Position numbers and translations under genes: made by a program. A stretch of 64,000 bases of DNA from Streptomyces sulphureus DSM 40104 (GTDB lineage: Bacteria; Actinomycetota; Actinomycetes; Streptomycetales; Streptomycetaceae), in contig NZ_KB905822.1 in assembly GCF_000381025.1 (NCBI RefSeq), positions 1-64,000 on the forward strand. The letters are read 5' to 3'. The notes under the pieces are model-generated. The model was given only the letters and a program-made list of their open reading frames with translations, was not told the origin of the DNA and did not search any database. Below, one piece after another: positions 1 to 7,394 of this stretch; positions within the stretch are counted from its first letter, which is position 1; the number at the start of each line of letters is the position of its first letter.

Positions 1-612
1 CTGCAAAAACCCCAACACCTCCGCACCCGAACGCGAATCCAAATTCCCCGTCGGCTCATCCCCGAAAATAATCTCCGGCCGCGACGCCAACGCCCGCGCC
101 ACCGCCACCCGCTGCTGCTGCCCACCCGAAAGCTGCCCCGGACGATGACGCAACCGATCCCCCAACCCCACCGTCGCTACCACCTGCTCCACCCACGCCC
201 GATCAGGCTTCCGCCCCGCAATATCCATCGGCAACGTGATGTTCTCCCACGCCGACAACGTCGGCAGCAGATTGAACGCCTGAAAAACAAACCCCACCCG
301 ATCCCGACGCAACCGCGTCAACCACTTCTCCCGCAACCCCGTAATCTCCGTCTCACCGATCATCGCGCGACCGGAGGAGACCGAGTCGAGCCCGGCCATG
401 CAGTGCATCAACGTGGACTTGCCCGAGCCGGAAGGCCCCATGATCGCGGTGAACTCGGCCTTCCGGAACTCCACGGTGACCCGGTCGAGCGCGACGACGC
501 GGGTCTCGCCCTCGCCGTACACCTTCGACAGCTCGACGGCGTGTGCGGCAGGCACGGCGGACCGCGTCTCGGGACCGCCCGGTGCGGGCTGGGACTGGGT
601 ACTCGTGGTCAC
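1..612 (-). CDS. ABC transporter ATP-binding protein, LolD/MacB type (5' part only)
   Basis: The visible 204 residues are the N-terminal part of an ABC ATPase that leaves the window at base 1. Seen: Walker A GPSGSGKST, the Q-loop region FVFQAFNLLPTLSAWEN, signature LSGGQQQRVAVARAL and Walker B IIFGDEPTGN followed by the D-loop LDSRSG. The start is taken as GTG at 612, giving VTTSTQ. The family couples ATP hydrolysis to a FtsX-like permease for lipoprotein or drug/peptide export; the permease would lie off the left edge. The part encoded near the window edge is unusually rich in T/G-ending codons compared with the first half. This is host chromosome, outside the mobile element. Confidence 0.9.
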   Translation of the reverse strand, partial: MTTSTQSQPAPGGPETRSAVPAAHAVELSKVYGEGETRVVALDRVTVEFRKAEFTAIMGPSGSGKSTLMHCMAGLDSVSSGRAMIGETEITGLREKWLTRLRRDRVGFVFQAFNLLPTLSAWENITLPMDIAGRKPDRAWVEQVVATVGLGDRLRHRPGQLSGGQQQRVAVARALASRPEIIFGDEPTGNLDSRSGAEVLGFLQ

Positions 613-1088
613 GGTGGGCTCCCGTCTCGTGCTTCCTGGAACCCCACCATCCTCGCGTCGACCGGCGGCCGAGCAGTCCGTCCGAGCTCCCGTTCTCCGG
701 GGGGCCTTCGGAGGTACGCCGGCACAGCGGCGTCCTACCCCGGTATGACACACGGCCCCGAGTTGCGGCGGCCGACGGCCCCCGAACCGGTGGTTTGCGC
801 TCCGCTTCGATGCCGGGCCCGACGGTTCGAATAACGGGCGGCTGACCATGATCCAGACGAGCGGCGACTTTCCGTCATTCCGTACTTCGCGGGCTGTTGC
901 ACGCTCGCCCTCTTCACAGGGCTACGAGTACGCGGTGCGGTTGCTGACGGTGCATCAGCTGCCAATAAAATAAGACAACATCGGTCTCTCGCTTCGCAGT
1001 TCGGGGGATGACCCTGGATAGGCTCATCCCCGCGCCCTGGGGAGGGCCACGTGCGTCCCGCGGCGCACGATGCGTTCCAGGAGCCGGT
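613..1088. other. Intergenic spacer between ABC transporter gene and bldA
   Basis: No convincing gene is seen on either strand; the open frames here lack plausible starts and resemble nothing. The stretch should hold the promoter of the leftward ABC gene and that of the rightward bldA tRNA. An AT-richer patch at about 961-985 (caataaaataagacaac) is the least GC-rich stretch and a candidate promoter region, but I cannot assign boxes with confidence. Confidence 0.5.
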
Positions 1089-1170
1089 GCCCGGATGGTG
1101 GAATGCAGACACGACGAGCTTAAACCTCGTTGGCCTTCGGGCCGTGCCGGTTCGAGTCCGGCTCCGGGCA
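1089..1170 (+). tRNA. bldA: tRNA-Leu, anticodon UAA (bldA)
   Basis: A full class II cloverleaf can be folded: acceptor GCCCGGA/TCCGGGC, D arm, anticodon stem ACGAG/CTCGT around loop CTTAAAC (anticodon TAA), a long variable arm TGGCCTTCGGGCCGT, and T arm GCCGG-TTCGAGT-CCGGC. In Streptomyces the only tRNA reading UUA is bldA, which gates aerial growth and antibiotic production because TTA codons are rare. The integrase of element 1 starts 104 bases downstream in the same direction, the layout of an element integrated at a tRNA 3' end. The tRNA is intact, so integration would have preserved it. CCA is not fully encoded (ACC follows directly). Confidence 0.93.
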
Positions 1171-1172
1171 CC
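1128..1172 (+). other. Probable attL (3' half of bldA)
   Basis: Inferred from position only. tRNA-targeting tyrosine integrases commonly carry the tRNA 3' half in their attP, so attL normally spans the anticodon or T arm to the 3' end, with the integrase gene beside it. I see no second copy of the T-arm/acceptor sequence up to 64000, so attR should lie beyond the right edge and the exact core cannot be fixed here. Confidence 0.45.
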
Positions 1173-1273
1173 TACCTGACCGCCGCTGTGACCTGCGAAA
1201 ATGGCTGGTTCTCATGCGGTCGATCTGAGGACTTGGGCGCACGGCGGGCGCACGGTGCGCCTATTCTCCTGCC

Positions 1274-3046
1274 ATGGCGTACATCGCGAGGCGGAAGAAC
1301 AGGGCTGGCGAGGTCACGAGCTGGCAGGTGAAGTGGCGGGCGGGCGGGGCTCGTTCAGCGCCGTTCCAGACAGAGCGGTTCGACGACGAAGACTCAGCAC
1401 AGGTCTTCAAGGCGGCTGTTGACGAGCATGGGCAGCAGTGGCCGCCGGGTTGGGTGAAGGGCAAGGGGTACATCGACCCGGCCGCGGGCGTCGAGGACCG
1501 GTTCGTGTTCTCCACGTACGCCAGCGCCTCGTTGAAGAACCGGACCGGCGTCGAAGAGCGCTATCGGGCAGCGAGCCTCAAGGAGTTGGAGACGTACGTG
1601 TTCCCGACGTTCGGGAACTGCGATGTCCGCAGCCCTGAACACTTCTCGAAGGCGACCGTCGGGGCGTGGGTCAACGCGATGGCCAACACGAAGGTATGGC
1701 GCGGCTCCACGCATAAGGCGATGTCGTCGAAGACACTCCGCAACCTGCACGGGCTGCTGTCGTCGATCCTGAATGAGGCCATGCTGGAGGAGCCGCCGCT
1801 GCGTGCCCGAAACCCGTGCGACCTAACCCGGCTGCCGCGGGTTGACGACGACGGTGTCGACGATGACGACGACGGCGGCGACGACATGGAGTTCCTCACG
1901 CCCCAGGAAGTTGCCGGGATCGTGTCCTGCCTCAAGCGGGAGGAGGACCGGCGGTTCGTCCGCGTGGCCTACGGTACGGGGATGCGGTGGGGCGAGATCA
2001 CCGCATTGGCCAAGCGGCACGCGGTGCATGCGGCCGACGGGGAGTTCAAGCTGCGGGTGGCCCGGGCGTGGAAGTGGAAGAAGGATGGCGGGCACTACCT
2101 CGGCAAGCCGAAGACGAAGTGCTCACGCCGGTCGGTCGAGGTCTCCGAGCGGGTGTGGGGCGAGCTGCTGGACCAGGGTCTGGCCGAGATGACGTCAGCC
2201 GACCTGATCTTCCACAACGGGCATGGTGAGCGACTGCGCTACTCGACGTTCTACGATCGGTGGGTGGGAGCCGTGAAGGCCGCTCAGGAGGAAGGGCACA
2301 TTCCCGACTTCAAGCGGCCAACGTTCCACGACCTTCGGCACAGCCACGTCGCGGCGCTGTTGTCCGACGGCCGGCACAGCCTCACGTATGTGCAGCGCCG
2401 TCTCGGGCACGAGAGCATCCAGACGACGTCTGACCGGTACGGACACCTGCTGCCACAGGCGCATGCGGAAGCCCTCGCGACGATCGACCGTGCGCTGGGC
2501 TACGACGGGCTGAGCTCGGGCACCGAGGTCCTCGAGGAGAACGTCCCGGTGCGGGACCCGGGGAAGTCCCTGTACGTCGCGCACATGGGGCCGCATACAG
2601 CCGGATTCTGGAATGTCGAGCACGCCGAGGAGATCGCGGCCCGCTGGGCGACAGAGCGCGGTGGTGCGGTCCGCGTGGAGAAGTGGACGACCGACTGGTG
2701 GGTGACGAAGGTCGGCAACGGGCTCAAGGACGTTCGCGCCGAGCTGCCGGATCGAGCGTGGGTGTGGAGACTGGGGCCGACGGTGTATGCCGCAGACGGC
2801 ACCGAGCTGTCTGCCGGGCCGGAGGCACACGAGCTGCGTGGCGAGTGGTTGTGGGACTTCGAGTCCGGCCACACCGATGAGCCGGCGGAGTCGTCTGCGT
2901 CGTGGGGCACCGGGCGGCCGGTGACGGAGGCCGCCGCGTGGGGGCTGAACCGCGATGAGGTGCAGGCGGCGTACGCTTCCGCCAAATCCGATGCGCTTCG
3001 GGTCTGTGGAATGAACCCAGTGAAGGGGCAGCGGGAAGGGGTCTAA
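1274..3046 (+). CDS. int: Tyrosine site-specific integrase with long C-terminal extension
   Basis: 590 residues. An N-terminal DNA-arm/core-binding region spans about 1-195, ending in an Asp-rich linker (191-204). The catalytic domain (205-410) shows the full set: R238 in YGTGMRWGEI, H352 and R355 in HDLRHSH, H379 in RRLGHES and nucleophile Y389 in SDRYGHLL. Residues about 415-590 form an extension absent from ordinary phage integrases, with a Trp-rich segment (WTTDWWVTKVGNG). The enzyme should integrate and, with a directionality factor, excise element 1 at bldA. Start is ATG 1274; it lies just downstream of the tRNA. No excisionase is adjacent; the small helix-turn-helix genes at 4428 or 49845 are candidates only. 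Confidence 0.93.
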   Translation: MAYIARRKNRAGEVTSWQVKWRAGGARSAPFQTERFDDEDSAQVFKAAVDEHGQQWPPGWVKGKGYIDPAAGVEDRFVFSTYASASLKNRTGVEERYRAASLKELETYVFPTFGNCDVRSPEHFSKATVGAWVNAMANTKVWRGSTHKAMSSKTLRNLHGLLSSILNEAMLEEPPLRARNPCDLTRLPRVDDDGVDDDDDGGDDMEFLTPQEVAGIVSCLKREEDRRFVRVAYGTGMRWGEITALAKRHAVHAADGEFKLRVARAWKWKKDGGHYLGKPKTKCSRRSVEVSERVWGELLDQGLAEMTSADLIFHNGHGERLRYSTFYDRWVGAVKAAQEEGHIPDFKRPTFHDLRHSHVAALLSDGRHSLTYVQRRLGHESIQTTSDRYGHLLPQAHAEALATIDRALGYDGLSSGTEVLEENVPVRDPGKSLYVAHMGPHTAGFWNVEHAEEIAARWATERGGAVRVEKWTTDWWVTKVGNGLKDVRAELPDRAWVWRLGPTVYAADGTELSAGPEAHELRGEWLWDFESGHTDEPAESSASWGTGRPVTEAAAWGLNRDEVQAAYASAKSDALRVCGMNPVKGQREGV

Positions 3047-3113
3047 CTCGTCTCGCCGGGTTGACCTTGCCAACCCCCTACTGACAGGGGACTCGAATGG
3101 CGAGGTGCACATT

Positions 3114-3701
3114 CTACCCGGTGTGCGGATCGACGGCGTTACGCAGCTCGTGCTGCGTAACGCCGTTGTCGTATTGCCGCACCACGATGTGGCGAACCGA
3201 CGCCAGTGGCGCGGAAGGATTCACGGGAGCGGCAGTTGGGCGGGCGAAGGCGTCCGCGCGGTGTTGGAGCACGTCGATGACCATCCGATTGTGCTCCTCA
3301 ACCAGCTCATCGTAGTCGGTTTGCAGCTTGGTTCGGCCTTCGCGTTCAGTCAGGAGCTCGATCTGGTTCTCTTCGAGGTGCTTGGTGAGTAGCGCGATGC
3401 GCTCTTCGATGGCTTCTCTCGCGTGGTTGAGGGCTTCCTCGCGCAGGTCAAGGTGGTTGGCTCGCTGCTGAAGCTGCTCTTCCTGCCTGCGTCGTTGCTC
3501 CTCAGCGGCTTCCCGCTTGGTCATCCAGTTCTGGAAGGCGCAGGTGATGAGGATGGTAGCGATGATCACCGGGAGGACCCGGCTCGCGAGGGACAGAAGG
3601 AGAGCGGCTGCACCGTGTGTCGGTACGTCTTCGACGGTGGTTACCGTGAACACAACTCCGGTGGCCATGCCGCATGCCGTCGCGGTGGCGATCTTGCGCA
3701 A
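3114..3701 (-). CDS. Membrane-anchored coiled-coil protein, unknown function
   Basis: 195 residues from TTG 3701, chosen because GAGGGAG precedes it at good spacing. Two hydrophobic segments (about 3-20 and 30-55, VLPVIIATILITCAF) are followed by a long charged helix rich in Glu/Gln/Arg (about 60-150), a predicted coiled coil, then a Pro/Ala tail. It follows the repressor gene by 2 bases and is probably cotranscribed with it, so it may be expressed in the integrated state. I do not recognise the family. The last codons overlap a strong inverted repeat at 3134-3165. Confidence 0.7.
   Translation of the reverse strand: MRKIATATACGMATGVVFTVTTVEDVPTHGAAALLLSLASRVLPVIIATILITCAFQNWMTKREAAEEQRRRQEEQLQQRANHLDLREEALNHAREAIEERIALLTKHLEENQIELLTEREGRTKLQTDYDELVEEHNRMVIDVLQHRADAFARPTAAPVNPSAPLASVRHIVVRQYDNGVTQHELRNAVDPHTG
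3134..3165. terminator. Inverted repeat between convergent int and coiled-coil gene
   Basis: Arms CGGCGTTACGCAG and CTGCGTAACGCCG are perfect over 13 bases with a 6-base loop. The repeat lies 88 bases past the integrase stop and inside the 3' end of the convergent gene, where a bidirectional terminator is expected. No T-run follows, as is usual in high-GC actinomycetes. Confidence 0.55.
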
Positions 3702-3703
3702 AC

Positions 3704-4180
3704 CTACTCCCTCGTAGCTGTCTCCCCCCGCTCGACCTTCCGGGAGCTGGCCTCTTGGAGTCGAATCGCTTGCTCGATGCTGGCTAGCAACATGGACCGG
3801 ATGCCGGGGTTTGTGATGCCCCAGGCGTCTGCTGCGGCTTCAGGGGAGAGGGATGGTGACTGTTGGGTCACAGACAGTACATCCGGTTTTGTGGCGTGTG
3901 GCCAGGAATGCTCAGAGATCACCCCTGCGGTGACCAGGAGAGTTCGCACGTCCGTCCGGACTGCGCGCGCGATGCTCTCAAGCTGGCTAGGCATCGGCAG
4001 GGAACGTCCGCTGAGCATCCGGCCGATAGCGGAGGCGCTCATGCCGGTATCTCGGGCCAGTGCTGATCTTCCGCCGCCGCCACTGTCAAGGTTGTAGCCG
4101 GCTTCGATGGCGAGCCGCGTAATGAGCTCGCCGAACCTCTTCGCCGTCGACTCGGCGTCGTCGAGTTGGGTGGTCTCCAT
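3704..4180 (-). CDS. XRE-type repressor candidate of element 1
   Basis: From METTQ (ATG 4180) the protein has 158 residues; an upstream ATG at 4189 is also possible, while the one at 4243 lies within the operator region. The central part reads as a cI/XRE helix-turn-helix: SALARDTGMSASAIGRMLSGRSLPMPSQLESIARAV, with a C-terminal helical region (AADAWGITNPGIRSMLLASIEQAIRLQ) that could dimerise. It is divergent from a second helix-turn-helix gene across a region full of CTTGC/GCAAG palindromes, the classic lysogeny or maintenance switch arrangement. A role in keeping element genes silent is inferred from this layout. Confidence 0.75.
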   Translation of the reverse strand: METTQLDDAESTAKRFGELITRLAIEAGYNLDSGGGGRSALARDTGMSASAIGRMLSGRSLPMPSQLESIARAVRTDVRTLLVTAGVISEHSWPHATKPDVLSVTQQSPSLSPEAAADAWGITNPGIRSMLLASIEQAIRLQEASSRKVERGETATRE

Positions 4181-4199
4181 GCTCCGCATGTATCGGAGG

Positions 4200-4427
4200 T
4201 TAGCGCGCAAGCACGTCAAGAGGAATGGCGTGCATGCATGCAAAACCGCAGGTCGGGGCCGCTGATCTGGAAGTGCCCAGGCTGGGGGCGGCGTACGCCG
4301 GGGCGGCGTCGTAGAAATTCACCCCACTGTCACCCATGCACCCCCACTTGCATGCACGCAAGCTACTGGTCTAAGTTGTGCTTGCACGCAAGACTTGCAT
4401 ACGTGCAAGCTAGGAATAGGGGGTCAC
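4200..4427. promoter_or_regulatory. Divergent switch region with CTTGC/GCAAG operators
   Basis: At least three palindromes share arms CTTGC and GCAAG: CTTGCATGCACGCAAG (4347-4362), CTTGCACGCAAG (4381-4392) and CTTGCATACGTGCAAG (4394-4409). A related TGCATGCATGCA lies at 4231-4242 near the repressor start. The last two sit immediately upstream of the rightward gene at 4428. Differing spacer lengths (2-6 bases) suggest graded affinity. The likely binders are the two flanking helix-turn-helix proteins. Confidence 0.75.
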
Positions 4428-4706
4428 ATGGACACGGCGCGCTTCCGCGTGGACGTCCTGACCAAGAGGGCGTCCGCGGCAGGCGACATCACGCTCTACG
4501 CCATCGCGCTGCGGACCGGACTGCGGGAGTCGACGATCTCTCGCTTGATGTCCGGCCGCACCGTCCCTTCGCTCACCACGCTCGTTGCCGTCGCCGACGC
4601 GTACGGCTGCTCGCTCGATGACCTGGTGATCGGCCGCACCACGCGACCGTTCGGCACGGTTCCCGCGCAGCACGCGAGCCGGAAGCGGAAGGCGGTCCCG
4701 GCGTGA
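4428..4706 (+). CDS. Small helix-turn-helix regulator (Cro-like)
   Basis: 92 residues. The start ATG 4428 follows GGAATAGGGGG; an earlier in-frame ATG at 4395 would lie inside an operator. The fold reads as XRE: ITLYAIALRTGLRESTISRLMSGRTVPSLTTLVAVADAYGCSLDDLV, residues about 22-70, then a basic tail. It is the first gene of the rightward early operon and overlaps the next gene by 4 bases. By position it is a Cro-like counter-regulator of the 3704 repressor or an activator of the operon. Confidence 0.8.
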   Translation: MDTARFRVDVLTKRASAAGDITLYAIALRTGLRESTISRLMSGRTVPSLTTLVAVADAYGCSLDDLVIGRTTRPFGTVPAQHASRKRKAVPA

Positions 4707-5020
4707 ACCAGCACCGCGGTACGTACTGCCGCTGCACGACCGTGCAGAACTACGACTACGACGAGGCCGCCAGCAAGCTCAAGTGCTTCCGGCGCTGGCT
4801 GGAGAACAACATCAGCCGCCTCCCGCACCAGAAGATCGGCGGCTCGGTCGCGTTCTGCGACTGCGAGCTGGCTCTCATCCAGGCCATGAGCACCGTGCTC
4901 CCGGACGGAGTCCTCACCGAGGACGTCCCCGAGGAATCGCCGGACTCGAAGGCCGCTCTCCCGAACCTCATGACGATCCGCCCCTCGGGCGCGCGTCGTC
5001 GGAGCAAGGCCGTCTCCTGA
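4703..5020 (+). CDS. Hypothetical protein with Cys-rich segments
   Basis: 105 residues from GTG 4703, coupled to the upstream regulator through a GTGA overlap. Cysteines occur as YCRCTT near the N-terminus and FCDCEL around residue 52, a possible metal site. The C-terminal 35 residues are polar and probably disordered. No family recognised. Confidence 0.6.
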   Translation: MNQHRGTYCRCTTVQNYDYDEAASKLKCFRRWLENNISRLPHQKIGGSVAFCDCELALIQAMSTVLPDGVLTEDVPEESPDSKAALPNLMTIRPSGARRRSKAVS

Positions 5021-5104
5021 CGGCCATCCCGGACGGCCAGGCCGGCCAGGGCCGTGACCGCCGGGATCGCCAGGCACCTCAATACACGACGAAATCGAGG
5101 CACC

Positions 5105-5251
5105 GTGAGCAAGAACGTAACCCACGACGCGCGGACGTGCCGTATGTGCGCGCCGCTGCGGCACCCCTCCCAGCTCAAGACGCGCCGCGCGCTGGCCGCC
5201 CTGCCCCGGCAGGCCGCCGCTGCGAGCCGCGAGAGCGGGGGCGCGAAGTGA
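5105..5251 (+). CDS. Short hypothetical protein with CxxC
   Basis: 48 residues from GTG 5105, preceded by GAGGCACC. A single TCRMCAP motif is followed by a basic Arg/Ala-rich tail. It overlaps the next gene by 4 bases (GTGA), which supports it being translated. Function unknown. Confidence 0.5.
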   Translation: MSKNVTHDARTCRMCAPLRHPSQLKTRRALAALPRQAAAASRESGGAK

Positions 5252-6123
5252 CCCGCAGCGGCCCCCGCATCGCGCCGAAGCACGGCGAGATCGCCGAGCG
5301 CGCCCGCGCCGAGCGCGGCACCTGGCTCCTCGCGGCGGTGTACCCGTCGCTCGAAGCAGGCCGGTCCGCTGCGCGCCGTATCCCGCAGGCTGAGCGGGTG
5401 CCCGCGTACGGGCCGCCCGGCACCTTCGAGGCGTACGCCGCCCGCCACGACGACGGGACCGCGGTCTGGGTCCGGTACGTGGCCGGCCTCCCGAAGCCGG
5501 AGCCGCGCCCGTCGACGATGACCTACCGCGTGTGCGACCGGGGATCGGGCCGCGACTACGTCGGGGTCCGCGTCGTCACTGTGAAGGTCGCCGCCGAGTG
5601 CCCCCGCTGTGGCGGGCCGCGCGGTACTGCGGTGCCGTACCGGTTCCACGAGGACGGCGACTGGTACGTGGTCGACAAGTGGGACAACCCGTGCGGCCAC
5701 ACCGACGTGTACGACGCGGTTCTGGCCGAGTTCCGGGAGCGGGTGCGCGCCATCGAGGAGGCCGAGCAGAAGGCCGCCGCGCGTGCGGTTGGCGCACCGG
5801 TCGACGCCGGCGAGTACACCGCGGCGGTCGCACTGCTGAACGCCGCCGCTGCCGAGTACGCCGGGCTCCACGCGAAGCAGGCCGCGCAGTACCTCGACAT
5901 GAAGGGCCACCAGGAGGCCGCGCGCCGAGTCGAGGAGGAGCTGACCGACCGCCGCGGGCACATGTCCGCCCACCAGGCCGCGCTGTTCCTCACCGAACTG
6001 GCCGCCGCCCGCGCCGCCTGCACTGCCTGCGACAACGGCCGCATCAACTACCAGGCCCGCGACGGCGAGTTCGTCAGCCTTCCGTGCCGCGTCTGCCGCC
6101 GCGAGGTGACGCCCAGTGCGTGA
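5248..6123 (+). CDS. Hypothetical protein with two zinc-ribbon-like Cys sites
   Basis: 291 residues from GTG 5248. The N-terminal part resembles small phage proteins with an AYGPPGTFEAYAARHDDGTAVWVRYV segment. Cysteine pairs occur mid-protein (AECPRCGGP, with a distal PCGH) and near the C-terminus (CTACDNGRINYQ...LPCRVCRREV), the latter like a DnaJ-type or treble-clef zinc knuckle. A helical, Ala/Glu-rich segment (about 170-250) separates them. It overlaps its neighbours by 4 and 8 bases. Likely an early accessory protein; no specific function assigned. Confidence 0.65.
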   Translation: MTRSGPRIAPKHGEIAERARAERGTWLLAAVYPSLEAGRSAARRIPQAERVPAYGPPGTFEAYAARHDDGTAVWVRYVAGLPKPEPRPSTMTYRVCDRGSGRDYVGVRVVTVKVAAECPRCGGPRGTAVPYRFHEDGDWYVVDKWDNPCGHTDVYDAVLAEFRERVRAIEEAEQKAAARAVGAPVDAGEYTAAVALLNAAAAEYAGLHAKQAAQYLDMKGHQEAARRVEEELTDRRGHMSAHQAALFLTELAAARAACTACDNGRINYQARDGEFVSLPCRVCRREVTPSA

Positions 6124-6355
6124 CCTGCCCCGCGACCAGCGCCCCATCGACGTGGTCGCCCTACGTCGCGCCGACACCAGCGAGCACCCGGAACGGTTCC
6201 TCGCCCTGCTCGACGCCGCCACGGCCGCGCTCCGCAACGGCAAGGACCTCGCCACCGCGTGGTGGTCGAACGCCGACCCGGTGCGCGTCGCCGCCGAGAT
6301 CGAAGCCCTGGCCGGCGCCCGCCGCCTCAACACCTTCCGGAAGGACCCGAAGTGA
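6116..6355 (+). CDS. Hypothetical protein upstream of recombination genes
   Basis: 79 residues from GTG 6116, starting inside the preceding gene and overlapping the exonuclease gene by 4 bases. It is largely helical (TSEHPERFLALLDAATAALRNGKDLATAWWSNADPVRVAAEIEALA). Its coupling to the RecE/RecT-like pair suggests a role in the same recombination or replication step, but this is only context. Confidence 0.6.
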   Translation: MRDLPRDQRPIDVVALRRADTSEHPERFLALLDAATAALRNGKDLATAWWSNADPVRVAAEIEALAGARRLNTFRKDPK

Positions 6356-7392
6356 CCACAGCGATCAGCCCCGTTGAGGAGTCGGGCGCCCCAACCGCCC
6401 GCCTGCTGCTGCCCGCCGACGCGTCCGAGGCGGAGTGGCAGGCCACCCGCAGGGCCGGGATCGGCGGCTCGGACGTCGCCGCGATCCTCGGCCTGGACAA
6501 GTACCGCGGCCCCCGCCACGTCTTCGAGGACAAGCACGGCCGACCGACGTTCGAGGGCAACGAGTCCGCCGAGATCGGCACGGAGATCGAGGACTTCATC
6601 GCCGGGCTGTTCTCCAAGCGGTCCGGCGTCCCGATCGCGATGCCGCCGGGGACGCTCGTCAACCACGAGCGGTCGTGGATGCTCGCGAACGTCGACCGGT
6701 ACGCCCTCGACACGTTCGGGCGGGTCGCCGGGCCGGTCGAGTGCAAGAACCGGTCCGAGTACCAGATCCAGGACTGGGAGGACGGCGTCCCGGACTCCCC
6801 GGCGATCCAGTGCCACTGGTACATCACCGTCGGCGGCTGGTCCCACGGGTACGTGGCCGCGCTCGTCGGCGGCAACAAACTCCGCTGGCACCGCATCGAG
6901 CGTGACGAGGAGATGTGCGGCTGGCTCGTCGACACGTGCGGCCGGTGGTACCAGCGGCACATCGTCGAGGGGCTGCCGCCTGAGGCTGACGGCCTGGAGG
7001 CCACCACGGAGCTGCTGGCCAAGCTGTGGTCGGTCAGGCCCGAGGCCATCGCCGAGATCGACCTCGCCACGGCGAAGGAGCTGCGCGCCCGCCGCGCCGG
7101 CCTCAAGGCCCGCTCGAAGGAGCTGGCCGAGGAGCTGCGGACCGTCGAGAACGAGATGCGCCGCCTGACCGGCGAGAACGAGGTCGCCAAGTCCGACGGC
7201 AAGCCGGCCTGGTCGTGGAAGGCCAACGGCGCCTTCGCCAGCAAGAAGTTCCGCGATGCCGAGCCCGAACTGGCCGCCGCCTACACGCACATGGCGCCCG
7301 CCCTCGACCTCGACCGGCTCAAGGAAGAGAAGCCCGACATCTACGCCAAGTACCGCGCCCGGGTGCTGAACGTGCCCGCGAAGGGAGTCTGA
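6352..7392 (+). CDS. YqaJ-type recombination exonuclease (RecE/lambda-Exo functional class)
   Basis: 346 residues from GTG 6352. The N-terminal domain has the YqaJ hallmarks: RRAGIGGSDVAAILGLDKYRGP, then GTEIEDFIAGLF, the metal-binding Asp region NVDRYALD and VECKNRSEY, giving the PD-(D/E)xK Glu-x-Lys centre. A C-terminal helical part (about 250-310) contains a charged coil. Such enzymes resect dsDNA 5' to 3' and hand the single strand to the partner annealing protein, which is the next gene two bases downstream. Together they form an element-encoded single-strand-annealing recombination system. Confidence 0.9.
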   Translation: MTTAISPVEESGAPTARLLLPADASEAEWQATRRAGIGGSDVAAILGLDKYRGPRHVFEDKHGRPTFEGNESAEIGTEIEDFIAGLFSKRSGVPIAMPPGTLVNHERSWMLANVDRYALDTFGRVAGPVECKNRSEYQIQDWEDGVPDSPAIQCHWYITVGGWSHGYVAALVGGNKLRWHRIERDEEMCGWLVDTCGRWYQRHIVEGLPPEADGLEATTELLAKLWSVRPEAIAEIDLATAKELRARRAGLKARSKELAEELRTVENEMRRLTGENEVAKSDGKPAWSWKANGAFASKKFRDAEPELAAAYTHMAPALDLDRLKEEKPDIYAKYRARVLNVPAKGV

Positions 7393-7394
7393 CC

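Noticed and set aside
4756..7290. An 844-codon open frame on the minus strand opposite the early operon
   Set aside because: It is the complement of genes 5248, 6352 and others; the opposite frame codes recognisable YqaJ exonuclease, and the long minus frame is a by-product of GC-rich codon use.
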